Shown here: positions 23,551 through 31,757 of the stretch, piece after piece
How positions within the stretch are numbered: the stretch's first letter is position 1
Layout of the letters: every line of letters starts with the position of its first letter
Source of the DNA: JALYUA01 sp038253555
GTDB lineage: Bacteria; Acidobacteriota; Thermoanaerobaculia; UBA5066; Gp7-AA6
NCBI GenBank assembly: GCA_038253555.1
Contig: JBBSGZ010000015.1
Location: 1-43,564, forward strand
Direction of reading: 5' to 3'
Length of the DNA: 43,564 bases
Notes under the pieces: generated by a model
Database searches by the model: none
Told to the model about the DNA's origin: nothing
Seen by the model: only the letters and a program-made list of their open reading frames with translations
Position numbers and translations under genes: made by a program

Positions 23551-23556
23551 TAGACT
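23551..23556 (+). promoter_or_regulatory. -10-like element for recN, TAGACT-N6-ATG
   Basis: TAGACT followed by six C and the ATG at 23563. It is identical in hexamer and spacing to the signal at 1736-1741. No Shine-Dalgarno sequence is present. Confidence 0.45.
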
Positions 23557-23562
23557 CCCCCC

Positions 23563-25230
23563 ATGCTCCGGCGCCTCACGGTCAGGAATCTCGCGATCGT
23601 CGAAGACCTGGAGATCGAGTTTTCCGGCGGGTTGACCGTCATCACGGGAGAGACGGGCGCGGGAAAGTCGATCCTGGTCGACGCGCTGGCGCTTCTGGCG
23701 GGCGGCCGCGGCTCCTCGGACCTCGTGCGTGAGGGAGCCGCGCGCCTCTCGGTGATCGGGGAGTTCGACGCCGATCCCGCGCTCCGGCGCATGCTCGCCG
23801 ACGCCGGGCTTCCGGACCCGGAGACGGTGCTGATCCGCCGGGAGCTTTCGTCGGACGGTCGGGGACGCGCGTTTGTCGAAGATGAACCCGCTTCCGTGCG
23901 GACCCTCTCCCGGGTAGGCGACCGGCTCGTCGCCATCCACGGGCAGAATTCCGAGCACGAGCTGGCGGAAGCCCGGGCCGCGCTGGAGCTGCTCGACGGC
24001 TACGCGGGATCGGCCCGCGAGCTCGAGGAGACGGCCCGCGCCGCCGCCCGATCGAAAGAGACGCGGGATGCGCTCGCTTCCCTCGAAGAATCGCGGCGGG
24101 ACCGGGCCGCCCGCGCGGAGACCCTCGACTTTCAGATCGCGGAGCTTTCTTCCGCCGCGCCGGAACCGGGGGAGGAGGAGGAGCTCCAGCGGGAACGGGG
24201 ACGCCTTTCCCATGCGGACCGCATCCGCCGCGCCGGCGGGACCGCCCTCGCGGCTCTCTCCGAAGACGAGGGTTCCGCGGCCGACCGTCTGGGGGAGGCG
24301 GCGCGCGCCTTTGCGGAGCTCGCCGAGATCGACCCTGCGGAAGGGGCGCACCTCGACGAGATCGAGGATCTCAAACGCCGGGTCGCGGACCTCGCCGCGG
24401 CCGCCAGAGACGCGGCGGGTCAGGTCGAAGGGGACCCGGACCGCCTCACCGCGATCGAATCGAGGCTCGAGCGGCTGTCGAGGCTGAAGAAAAAATACGG
24501 CGGCAGCGTCGCGGAGCTCCCGGCTCTTCTGGAGCGGTGGCGGCGCGAGCGCGACGACCTCGGAAACGCGGAAGACGCTCTCGAACGCCTCCAGAAGGAG
24601 GAGCGCGCCGCCGCGGCCGCGTACCGGACCGCCGCGCAGGCGCTTTCGGAGAAAAGGCGGACGGCCGCGCCCGCGCTCTCCGCCGCGGTCGAAAAGGAGC
24701 TCCGGGGGCTCGCGATGGAGAGGGCGCGATTCCGGATTGCGCTTTCCGAGCCGGAGGACGAACCGCCCCGTCCGAGCGGCGCGGAAAACGCGGTGTTTCT
24801 TTTCGCGCCGAACCCCGGCGAAGTGGAGAAGCCCGTCGAAAAGATCGCTTCCGGCGGTGAGCTCTCGCGCCTGCAGCTCGCGATCCAGTCGATCGCCGGC
24901 CGCGGCAGACAACAGGCGCCGACGATGGTTTTCGACGAAGTGGATGCGGGGATCGGCGGGCGAACGGCGGAAGTGGTGGGGAAAAAGCTGCGCGCCCTCG
25001 CCGCGCACAGCCAGGTTCTCTGCGTCACCCACGTGCCGCAGATCGCGGCGCTCGCGGACCAGCATTTCCACGCCGCCAAGAGGGAAGTGGGGGGACGAAC
25101 CGTCGCGGGGGTGCATTTACTGAAGGGTTCCGAGCGCGTCGGCGAGATCGCCCGGATGCTCGCCGGCGAAACGGTGCCGGAAACCGCGATGAAGCATGCC
25201 GCGGCCCTCTTAGCCGGCGCGCGCGCATGA
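23563..25230 (+). CDS. recN: DNA repair protein RecN
   Basis: RecN is an SMC-like ATPase that holds broken DNA ends during double-strand break repair. The 555-residue protein starts MLRRLTVRNLAIVEDLEIEF, given here in part, with Walker A VITGETGAGKSILVDAL near residue 30. A coiled-coil region rich in Glu, Arg and Ala occupies about 150-370. The C-terminal ATPase half has the signature IASGGELSRLQLA, Walker B PTMVFDEVDAGIGG and the VTHVPQIAA switch. All motifs are intact. The ThiF-like gene follows with an ATGA overlap. Confidence 0.95.
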   Translation: MLRRLTVRNLAIVEDLEIEFSGGLTVITGETGAGKSILVDALALLAGGRGSSDLVREGAARLSVIGEFDADPALRRMLADAGLPDPETVLIRRELSSDGRGRAFVEDEPASVRTLSRVGDRLVAIHGQNSEHELAEARAALELLDGYAGSARELEETARAAARSKETRDALASLEESRRDRAARAETLDFQIAELSSAAPEPGEEEELQRERGRLSHADRIRRAGGTALAALSEDEGSAADRLGEAARAFAELAEIDPAEGAHLDEIEDLKRRVADLAAAARDAAGQVEGDPDRLTAIESRLERLSRLKKKYGGSVAELPALLERWRRERDDLGNAEDALERLQKEERAAAAAYRTAAQALSEKRRTAAPALSAAVEKELRGLAMERARFRIALSEPEDEPPRPSGAENAVFLFAPNPGEVEKPVEKIASGGELSRLQLAIQSIAGRGRQQAPTMVFDEVDAGIGGRTAEVVGKKLRALAAHSQVLCVTHVPQIAALADQHFHAAKREVGGRTVAGVHLLKGSERVGEIARMLAGETVPETAMKHAAALLAGARA

Positions 25231-26264
25231 GCGGGGAAGGGGACGCTGTCGGACGGCATTCCCGGTCGCGCCTCTTCTCCGGGATCGGGGCTCAAGGCCA
25301 GGACCGGATCCGGCGGTCTTCGATCGCCATCGTTGGCGTGGGCGCGATCGGCGCGGCGGCGGCGGAGATGGCGGTGCGGTCGGGAATCGGACGGCTCACG
25401 CTGATCGACCGGGACGTGGTCGAGCTCTCGAACCTGTCGAGGCAGTTCCTCTTCGACGAGCGCGACGCCGCGGAGGTGGCCCCGAAGGCGGCGGCGGCCA
25501 CGAGGCGCCTCAAGGCCATCGATTCCGGAGTCGATGTGCGCGGGGTCGTCGCGGACCTCGACTTCACGAACGCGGAGGCGCTTCTCGGCGGCCACGACGT
25601 GATCGTCGACGCCTCCGACAACTTCGAAACGAGGCTCCTCGTCTCCGACGCGGCGCGATCTCTCCGGGCCTTGTCGGTGTACGCGGCCTGCGTCGAGGAC
25701 GAGGGTCTCGTGGCGGTGACCGTGCCGGGGGCGCCGTGCCTCCGGTGCTACCTGGAGGCGCTCCCGCCGGCCGGGTCCGGTCCGACCTGCGACACGGTGG
25801 GCGTGGTCCCAACGCTCCCCCCGACCGTGGCGGGAATCGCGATGACGGAGGCGCTTCGCGCGCTCGCCGGCGCGGAGACCTCACGGGGCGTCCTGTCTCT
25901 GCGTGCCTGGGACGGCGCGTGGCGCGCGCGGCGCTTGTTCGAGAGCGCGGCGCCGTCGGCGTTCTGCCCGGTGTGTTCGGAGGGTCGTTTCCCCGCGCTC
26001 GAAGGAGAGGGCGCTTCGGAAGTGGTGAAGTTGTGCGGCCGCAGGTCCGTGCAGGTCGCGCCCGCTTCGCGGGAGCGTCCCGACCTGGCGGGTCTCGAAC
26101 GCCGGCTGGCGGGCGTCGGGCAGGTCCGGCGCTCGGAGCATCTGCTGTCCGCCGATGTCGAAGATGTCAGCCTGACGGTCTTCGCGGACGGCCGCTGCGT
26201 CGTGAGGGGAACCGGAGATCCCCTCCGTGCCAGGTCGTTGTACGAGCGGTACATAGGACGGTGA
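25227..26264 (+). CDS. ThiF/MoeB/HesA-type E1-like adenylyltransferase
   Basis: These enzymes adenylate the C-terminus of a ubiquitin-like sulfur carrier (ThiS or MoaD). The 345-residue protein has the Rossmann nucleotide-binding motif IVGVGAIGAAAAEMAV (about residue 35), the LIDRDVVELSNLSRQFLF block with the catalytic Arg, and VDASDNFETR. Two zinc-type pairs, CLRC (about residue 171) and CPVC (about 249), are also visible. A C-terminal domain of about 95 residues contains VKLCGRRSVQVAP and may hold a thiol site, but no full rhodanese motif is seen. No sulfur-carrier gene is adjacent, so the thiamin or molybdopterin role is open. It overlaps recN by ATGA. Confidence 0.85.
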   Translation: MSGEGDAVGRHSRSRLFSGIGAQGQDRIRRSSIAIVGVGAIGAAAAEMAVRSGIGRLTLIDRDVVELSNLSRQFLFDERDAAEVAPKAAAATRRLKAIDSGVDVRGVVADLDFTNAEALLGGHDVIVDASDNFETRLLVSDAARSLRALSVYAACVEDEGLVAVTVPGAPCLRCYLEALPPAGSGPTCDTVGVVPTLPPTVAGIAMTEALRALAGAETSRGVLSLRAWDGAWRARRLFESAAPSAFCPVCSEGRFPALEGEGASEVVKLCGRRSVQVAPASRERPDLAGLERRLAGVGQVRRSEHLLSADVEDVSLTVFADGRCVVRGTGDPLRARSLYERYIGR

Positions 26265-26307
26265 GATTTTCTCAACCCTCTTTTCGACTGCTCTTTGGGG
26301 GGCTTTG

Positions 26308-26931
26308 ATGCTCCGCGTTTCGCTCGAAATGTTACGCACGGCTCCGGAGGGCCTCGAGTTCCTCCGCAAGCTGTTCGCCGATGGCGGAGTCGCGGCGATC
26401 CCGACGGACACTTTCTACGGCCTCGCGGTCGATCCTCGCAGCACGACAGGCGTCGAGCGAGTCTTCCGGCTCAAAGGCCGCGAAGCCGGCCAGGGGTTCC
26501 CGGTGCTCTTTGCCGCCCGCGAGCAGCTCTCCGGACTCGGCATCGAGGCGGATCCTTCGCTCGTGAATCGCTACATGGCGCTGTGGCCCGCCCCGCTCTC
26601 GGTGATCTTCCGGCTCCGCGCTCCCATCGCCGCCTCGGCCGGACGGAGCAATCTGGCCGTGCGTCTTCCCGCGGCTCTGCCGATCCACTTTCTCCTCGAA
26701 GCGGCGGGACCCTTGACGGCGACCAGCGCGAACCGGACGGGTGAGCCTCCGCTCGACGATCCCGACGAGGTCGAGGCGGTCTTCGGCGCCGGGATAGACG
26801 TCCTCGTCGATGGCGGCCGCACTCCCGGCGGGAAACCTTCGACGCTGGTGGACGCCACGACGAATCCGCCGCTCCTGCTGCGGGACGGTGCCTACCCCTG
26901 GACCGGCGGACCTCCATTGAACGGCGGCTGA
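26308..26931 (+). CDS. tsaC: Threonylcarbamoyl-AMP synthase (Sua5/YciO/YrdC family)
   Basis: The enzyme makes threonylcarbamoyl-AMP for the t6A modification of ANN-decoding tRNAs. The 207-residue single-domain protein shows GGVAAIPTDTFYGLAVDP, the ATP-binding FRLKGREAGQGFPVL with the KxR motif, and SNLAVRLP. TATSANRTGEPP and KPSTLVDATT complete the set. It lacks the Sua5 C-terminal domain. The ATG at 26308 is preferred to a TTG three bases before it. The other t6A genes are not in the window. Confidence 0.9.
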   Translation: MLRVSLEMLRTAPEGLEFLRKLFADGGVAAIPTDTFYGLAVDPRSTTGVERVFRLKGREAGQGFPVLFAAREQLSGLGIEADPSLVNRYMALWPAPLSVIFRLRAPIAASAGRSNLAVRLPAALPIHFLLEAAGPLTATSANRTGEPPLDDPDEVEAVFGAGIDVLVDGGRTPGGKPSTLVDATTNPPLLLRDGAYPWTGGPPLNGG

Positions 26932-26934
26932 AGG

Positions 26935-26969
26935 AAAAGCGAACAGCGAAAAGCCGACAGCGAGCAGCC
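26935..26969 (+). repeat. Five tandem degenerate heptamers
   Basis: The units are AAAAGCG, AACAGCG, AAAAGCC, GACAGCG and AGCAGCC, exactly 7 bases each. They lie in the gap between tsaC and the carbonic anhydrase gene. No protein is encoded here. Confidence 0.7.
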
Positions 26970-26981
26970 GGTCCGGCATGC

Positions 26982-26987
26982 TAAATT
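26982..26987 (+). promoter_or_regulatory. -10-like element, TAAATT-N10-ATG
   Basis: TAAATT ends 10 bases before the ATG at 26998, just after the heptamer repeats. No Shine-Dalgarno sequence is present. Confidence 0.35.
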
Positions 26988-26997
26988 CCGCCTCTTC

Positions 26998-27531
26998 ATG
27001 GGATTCATCAAGGCACACGGCGGAAAGCGGCCCGTGCTCGGGGAGCGCGTGTACCTCGCTCAAACCGCGGCAGTCGTCGGGGACGTGGTCTTAGGCGACG
27101 ACGTGTCCGTCTGGTACAACTCGGTCATTCGCGGCGATTGCAACTCGATCCGGATCGGCGACCGCTCCAACATCCAGGACGCCTGCGCGATCCACGTGAC
27201 CGTCGACCGGTATCCGACGGTGCTCGAGGAGGAGGTCACTCTCGGCCACGGCGCGATCGTGCACGGCGCGGTGATCCGGCGCGGGGCGCTGATCGGCATC
27301 CGCGCGACAGTCCTCGACGGCGCGGACGTGGGCGCCTCGGCATTCATCGGTGCGGGCTCGCTCGTCACGCCGCGCACCGTGGTTCCGCCGAGGACGCTGT
27401 GGCTCGGAGCGCCCGCCCGCCAGGTGCGCGTCCTCTCGGATGCCGAGGTCGCCGATCTCGAGCACTTCCACCGGAACTACCTCGGCTACAAGCGGGAGGC
27501 GGTCGAAGCGGGGGAGGAGTGGGCGCGATGA
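26998..27531 (+). CDS. Gamma-carbonic-anhydrase-family protein (YrdA/PaaY-like)
   Basis: The 177-residue protein is a left-handed beta-helix trimer subunit. The gamma-carbonic anhydrase motifs are visible: VWYNSVIRGDCNSIRIGDRSN (in part, with the active-site Arg and Asp), the first zinc His in CAIHVTV, and the pair in LGHGAIVHGAVI. IGAGSLVTP closes the helix. Relatives either hydrate CO2 or have no proven activity. The product overlaps hisS by ATGA, so both are translated from one mRNA. Whether it is catalytically active cannot be told from sequence, but all three zinc His are present. Confidence 0.9.
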   Translation: MGFIKAHGGKRPVLGERVYLAQTAAVVGDVVLGDDVSVWYNSVIRGDCNSIRIGDRSNIQDACAIHVTVDRYPTVLEEEVTLGHGAIVHGAVIRRGALIGIRATVLDGADVGASAFIGAGSLVTPRTVVPPRTLWLGAPARQVRVLSDAEVADLEHFHRNYLGYKREAVEAGEEWAR

Positions 27532-28814
27532 GCCCCGCCTACCGCGCCGTCAAGGGCACGCGAGACCTCCTTCCGCCCGAGAGCGAGAAGTACGCCGCTG
27601 TGGAATCGATGGCGCGCCAGGTGTTTGGCGGCTATGGCTATGGAGAGATCCGCACCCCGATCCTGGAATCCACGGAGCTCTTCGCGCGCTCCGTCGGCGA
27701 GACGACGGACATCGTGCACAAGGAGATGTACACCTTCGCCGATCGAAAGGGGCGGTCCCTGACTCTCCGTCCCGAGAACACCGCGGGGGTCGTCCGCGCC
27801 GCGCTCGAGCGAGGCATCGAGCGGCTGCCGCGACCCCTCCGGCTCTGGTACGCCGGCGAACAGTTCCGATACGAGCGCCCGCAGAAAGGCCGGTACCGCG
27901 AGTTCCGGCAGATCGGCGCAGAGATGGTCGGGGTTCCGGGCAGCGCATCGGACGCGGAAGTTCTGGTGATGCTGTTCGACTTCCTCGGGAGACTCGGCTT
28001 CACCGATCTTTCCGTGACCCTCAACTGCGTCCCGGGCGGCGCGGGCCGCGAAGCGTTCGCCGAGGCTCTTCGGGCGCACGTCCGCCCCAGGGCGGCGCAA
28101 CTTTCCGAAGACGACCGGAGGCGGGTCGAGGAAAATCCGCTGCGACTCTTCGATTCGAAGGACCCGGACACGAAGGCGGTCCTCGACGGCGCTCCGATGA
28201 CGGTGGAATTCCTGGACGCCGGCGCGGCCGCTCACTTTTCGCAGGTGAAAGAGTTCCTGCGGGAATCCGGCATTCCGTACACGGAGAGCCCCTCGCTGGT
28301 GCGCGGTCTCGACTACTACACCGTCACCGTGTTCGAGGTGGTGTCGCAGAGCCTCGGCGCCCAGAATGCGATCTTAGGCGGCGGGCGCTACGACAACCTG
28401 TTTGCGGACATGGGCGGACCTTCTCTTCCGGCGGTGGGCTTTGCGATCGGAGAGGATCGGCTGGTCGAAGTGCTTCCCTCGGATCCGCGCGAAGCGCGCG
28501 AGCTGTGGTACGTCCTGCCGGGCTCGCCGGAAGACTTTCCCTACGCGATGGCGGTCGCCCGCGCCCTCCGCTCGGGACACCCCGGCGCCGTCGTCGAAAC
28601 GGATCTCTCCGGGCGGGGCTTCGCGAAGGGGTTCACGCGCGCGAGCCAGATCCTCTCGGGCGACGCGGACTATCCCTTCCGGGTGTCCGAGGTCCGCGTC
28701 GTCTCCGTCGGCTCCTCGGAGCGGGCCGAACAGACCGTGAAAATCAAGACCCTCTCCGCGCACCGGGAAGAAGCGGTCCCCCTGACCGCTCTCACCGCAA
28801 AGACCCGGACGTGA
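27528..28814 (+). CDS. hisS: Histidyl-tRNA synthetase
   Basis: This class II aminoacyl-tRNA synthetase has 428 residues from the ATG at 27528, which is preceded by GGGGAGGAG and overlaps the previous stop. Motif 1 region YGEIRTPILESTELFARSVGE (in part), motif 2 LWYAGEQFRYERPQKGRYREFRQIG (in part), and the HisRS signatures LVRGLDYYTVTVFE and GGGRYDNL are visible. Motif 3 is AVGFAIGEDRL. The C-terminal anticodon-binding domain follows. The open frame extends upstream through the carbonic anhydrase gene, but that part is out-of-frame read-through. aspS follows with a GTGA overlap. Confidence 0.95.
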   Translation: MSPAYRAVKGTRDLLPPESEKYAAVESMARQVFGGYGYGEIRTPILESTELFARSVGETTDIVHKEMYTFADRKGRSLTLRPENTAGVVRAALERGIERLPRPLRLWYAGEQFRYERPQKGRYREFRQIGAEMVGVPGSASDAEVLVMLFDFLGRLGFTDLSVTLNCVPGGAGREAFAEALRAHVRPRAAQLSEDDRRRVEENPLRLFDSKDPDTKAVLDGAPMTVEFLDAGAAAHFSQVKEFLRESGIPYTESPSLVRGLDYYTVTVFEVVSQSLGAQNAILGGGRYDNLFADMGGPSLPAVGFAIGEDRLVEVLPSDPREARELWYVLPGSPEDFPYAMAVARALRSGHPGAVVETDLSGRGFAKGFTRASQILSGDADYPFRVSEVRVVSVGSSERAEQTVKIKTLSAHREEAVPLTALTAKTRT

Positions 28815-30601
28815 GCGACGTTCCGCGCGGGGATCTTCTTCCGCGGCAGCCCGCGGGAGGCCTTCGGCCGCCGGACGCGGGCCGCCGCGTCCGTCTCCAG
28901 GGGTGGGTCGGTCGGCGGCGCGACCTCGGAGACCTGATCTTCTTGACCGTGCGGGACCGGTCGGGCACCGTCCAGGTCCTCTTCGACCGCCAGCGGTGCC
29001 CGCCCGACGCCGTCGCGAGCGCTTCGGAAGCGCGCAGCGAAGACGTCGTTGAGATCGAAGGCGAAGTCGTTCTTCGGGGCGAGGGGCGCGGAAACGCCGG
29101 GCAGGAGACGGGACAGATCGAGGTCGTCGCGACGCGGCTCACGTTCCTGGCGCGCTCCGACACCCCTCCGTTTCAGATCGAGGACCGCACCAACGCCGCG
29201 GAAGACCTCCGGCTCGAGTACCGGTATCTCGACCTGCGACGTCCCGCGATGCTGCGCAATCTCGTCCTCCGGGACGAGATCGTGTTTCGCGTGCGCCAGG
29301 TGCTGCACAAAATGGGGTTCCTCGAAGTCGAGACGCCGATGCTGACGCGCTCGACTCCCGAGGGAGCGCGCGACTTCTTAGTGCCGTCCCGCGTCCATCC
29401 CGGCCAGTTCTATGCGCTTCCGCAATCGCCGCAGATTTTCAAACAAATCCTGATGGTGGCGGGATTCGAGAAGTACTTCCAGATCGCGCGATGCTTCCGG
29501 GACGAAGACCTCCGCGCCGACCGGCAGCCGGAGTTCACTCAGATCGACATCGAAATGTCTTTCCCGACGGAAGAGGACGTCTTCTCGATCGTCGAGCCGC
29601 TCTTAGCCCGAGCGTTCGCCGCGGCGGGCATCTCCTGCGAGCCGCCGTTCCCGCGCTTGACACATTTCGAGGCGATGGAGCGGTACGGGACCGACCGGCC
29701 CGATCTGCGCTTTGACCTGCCGCTCCTGCGCCTGGACGGGGTGGCGCGGGGCACGGGCTTTGCCCCGTTCGACAAGGCGCTCGAAAGTCGCGGGGCCGTC
29801 CGAGGGTTGCGGGTCCCGAAAGGCGCCGCGTTCTCGCGCAAGAAGCTGGATGAGCTCACGGAGGAGGCGAAGCGCTACGGCGCCGGCGGACTTCTCTGGA
29901 TCAAACGCGCGGACGGAGAAGTCACGTCGCCCGCCAAAAAGCATCTTTCCCCGGAGTCCCTCTCGGCCATCCTCGCCCTCGCCGGGGTCGCGGAAGGCGA
30001 CCTCCTTCTGATCGTCGCCGATCGCGAAAAAGCGGCGTCCGCCGCCCTGGGCGCGCTGAGGCTCCGGGCCGCCCGCGAGCTCAACCTGATCGATGAGACG
30101 GCATATCGGTTCTGCTGGGTCACGGATTTCCCGCTCCTCGAATGGGACGACGCCGCCAACCGCTGGTTTGCGACGCACCATCCGTTCACGTCCCCGCGGG
30201 AGGAGGACCTCGGCCGGCTGGAAGACGATCCCGGCGCGGTCCGGGCACGCGCCTACGACGTCGTGCTGAACGGGACCGAACTCTGGGGTGGGTCCATCCG
30301 GATCCACCGCGCCGACGTTCAGCGGCGCGTCTTCCAGGCCCTCGGAATTTCGGAGGCGGAAGCGCGGGAGAAATTTGGTTTTCTCTTAGACGCGCTCCGG
30401 TTCGGCGCGCCTCCGCACGGAGGCATCGCGCTGGGAGTCGACCGCATCTGCATGCTGGCCGCCGGCGCCTCCTCGATCCGGGACGTGATCGCCTTTCCGA
30501 AGACCACCTCCGGCGCCGACCTGATGTCGAAGGCTCCGTCGGCCGTCTCGGACGACCAGCTGCGCGAGCTCGGGATCGCGACCCTGCCGCCGCAAAAGTG
30601 A
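28811..30601 (+). CDS. aspS: Aspartyl-tRNA synthetase (bacterial type, possibly Asp/Asn)
   Basis: The protein has 596 residues from the GTG at 28811 that overlaps the hisS stop. It has the N-terminal OB-fold anticodon domain (VRLQGWVGRRRDLGDLIFL). Class II motif 1 lies near LRDEIVFRVRQVL, motif 2 is FQIARCFRDEDLRADRQPEFTQID (in part), and the flipping loop is TRSTPEGARDFLVPSR. The bacterial GAD insertion spans about residues 300-420. Motif 3 is GGIALGVDRI. The hisS-aspS order is common in bacteria. Whether it also charges tRNA-Asn cannot be decided because no gatCAB or asnS is in view. Confidence 0.95.
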   Translation: MSDVPRGDLLPRQPAGGLRPPDAGRRVRLQGWVGRRRDLGDLIFLTVRDRSGTVQVLFDRQRCPPDAVASASEARSEDVVEIEGEVVLRGEGRGNAGQETGQIEVVATRLTFLARSDTPPFQIEDRTNAAEDLRLEYRYLDLRRPAMLRNLVLRDEIVFRVRQVLHKMGFLEVETPMLTRSTPEGARDFLVPSRVHPGQFYALPQSPQIFKQILMVAGFEKYFQIARCFRDEDLRADRQPEFTQIDIEMSFPTEEDVFSIVEPLLARAFAAAGISCEPPFPRLTHFEAMERYGTDRPDLRFDLPLLRLDGVARGTGFAPFDKALESRGAVRGLRVPKGAAFSRKKLDELTEEAKRYGAGGLLWIKRADGEVTSPAKKHLSPESLSAILALAGVAEGDLLLIVADREKAASAALGALRLRAARELNLIDETAYRFCWVTDFPLLEWDDAANRWFATHHPFTSPREEDLGRLEDDPGAVRARAYDVVLNGTELWGGSIRIHRADVQRRVFQALGISEAEAREKFGFLLDALRFGAPPHGGIALGVDRICMLAAGASSIRDVIAFPKTTSGADLMSKAPSAVSDDQLRELGIATLPPQK

Positions 30602-30623
30602 GCCGTCTCCGGCGGCCGCACTC

Positions 30624-31709
30624 GTGACGTCCTCGGCCGTCCGCCGGATCTTGGCAGGGCCCGGGTCCGGGGGAACCGAGATGTGGATTGGCCCGGGGTT
30701 GCTCGACGGGTCCGCGTCACGCCTCGTTTCTCCTTCGGGGCGTTTCCTCCTGGTCACCTCGGCGGGGCCGCGCGCCGCCGCGGAGCGCATCCGGGCCGCG
30801 CTCTCCGGCCGCCTTCTGATCGACCTCGAAATAGACGATCGGGAGGAGAGCAAGACCCTCGACACCGTCTCGCGAATTGCCGATGGGGCCCTCTCGGCCG
30901 GTGTGCGGCGGGACGATGCCCTGGTCGCCGTCGGAGGCGGGGTCGTTTCGGACGTCGCCGGTTTCGCCGCCGCGATCCTGCTGCGCGGAATTGCCTGGAA
31001 TGTCGTTCCGACGACAACGGGCGCCATGGCCGATGCCGCGCTCGGCGGCAAAACGGGCGTCGACCACCGCGAGGGCAAGAATCTCCTGGGGGCGTTTCAC
31101 GCGCCCCGGGTCGTGCTCGCGGATCCCGCGGCCCTGGCGGGGCTTCCCGAACGGGATTTTCGCGCCGGCCTGGTTGAGGCGCTGAAGGCGGCCTGGATCG
31201 CCGACGCGTCCCTGGCGCGATTCGCCGAAAAAAGTCTCTCCGCGATTCTCGCCCGCGAGGAAGAGCCGCTCCTGGCGCTCCTCGCCGGCGCGGCGCAGGT
31301 AAAAGCGGAGATCGTCTCGGGGGACCCGCGCGAGACCGACCGGCGGCGGCTCTTAAACTTCGGGCACACGCTCGGCCACGCTTTCGAGGCCTGCGGGGGC
31401 TACGAACATCTGCGCCACGGTGAGGCGGTCGCCTGGGGGATCCGCGCCGCGCTCGATCTCTCGGTCCGCCGCTGTGCATTGCCCGCGGAGGACTCCGATC
31501 GGGTGTCCGCGGTTCTCTCGCGGCTCGGCCCCTTTCCCGCGCCGGAGACGTCCGCGACCCGGCTCGAACCGTTTCTCGTCCGCGACAAGAAGGCCACGGC
31601 CGGCGGAATCGCGGGCGTCTTCCTCGAAGAGATCGGACGGGCGCGTGTCGAGGAGAGCGTGCCCGTGACGGAATGGCTGGAGGCGGCGGCGCGCATCTCT
31701 CTGCCCTGA
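30624..31709 (+). CDS. aroB: 3-dehydroquinate synthase
   Basis: AroB makes 3-dehydroquinate in the shikimate pathway using NAD+ and a divalent metal. The 361-residue protein starts at a GTG 22 bases after aspS. Motifs are the NAD-binding VAVGGGVVSDVAGFAA, the GGKTGVDHREGKNLLGAF segment with catalytic Lys, the metal ligands in AGLVEALKAAWI, LLNFGHTLGHAFE and HGEAVAWG. The stretch PTTTGAMADAALGGKTG departs from the usual PTTLLAMVDSSVGGKTG, though the conserved Asp and Lys stay. No other shikimate gene is nearby. It is probably part of the hisS-aspS transcription unit. Confidence 0.92.
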   Translation: MTSSAVRRILAGPGSGGTEMWIGPGLLDGSASRLVSPSGRFLLVTSAGPRAAAERIRAALSGRLLIDLEIDDREESKTLDTVSRIADGALSAGVRRDDALVAVGGGVVSDVAGFAAAILLRGIAWNVVPTTTGAMADAALGGKTGVDHREGKNLLGAFHAPRVVLADPAALAGLPERDFRAGLVEALKAAWIADASLARFAEKSLSAILAREEEPLLALLAGAAQVKAEIVSGDPRETDRRRLLNFGHTLGHAFEACGGYEHLRHGEAVAWGIRAALDLSVRRCALPAEDSDRVSAVLSRLGPFPAPETSATRLEPFLVRDKKATAGGIAGVFLEEIGRARVEESVPVTEWLEAAARISLP

Positions 31710-31743
31710 CGAGGTTTGTAGCTCATCAGGCGGCAAGCCGGCG

Positions 31744-31749
31744 TATAAT
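31744..31749 (+). promoter_or_regulatory. Perfect -10 box (TATAAT) 8 bases before a GTG start
   Basis: TATAAT followed by 8 bases and the GTG at 31758 implies a transcript that begins at or next to the start codon. No Shine-Dalgarno sequence is present. A -35 at 17 bases is not obvious. Confidence 0.6.
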
Positions 31750-31757
31750 GAAGCAAC

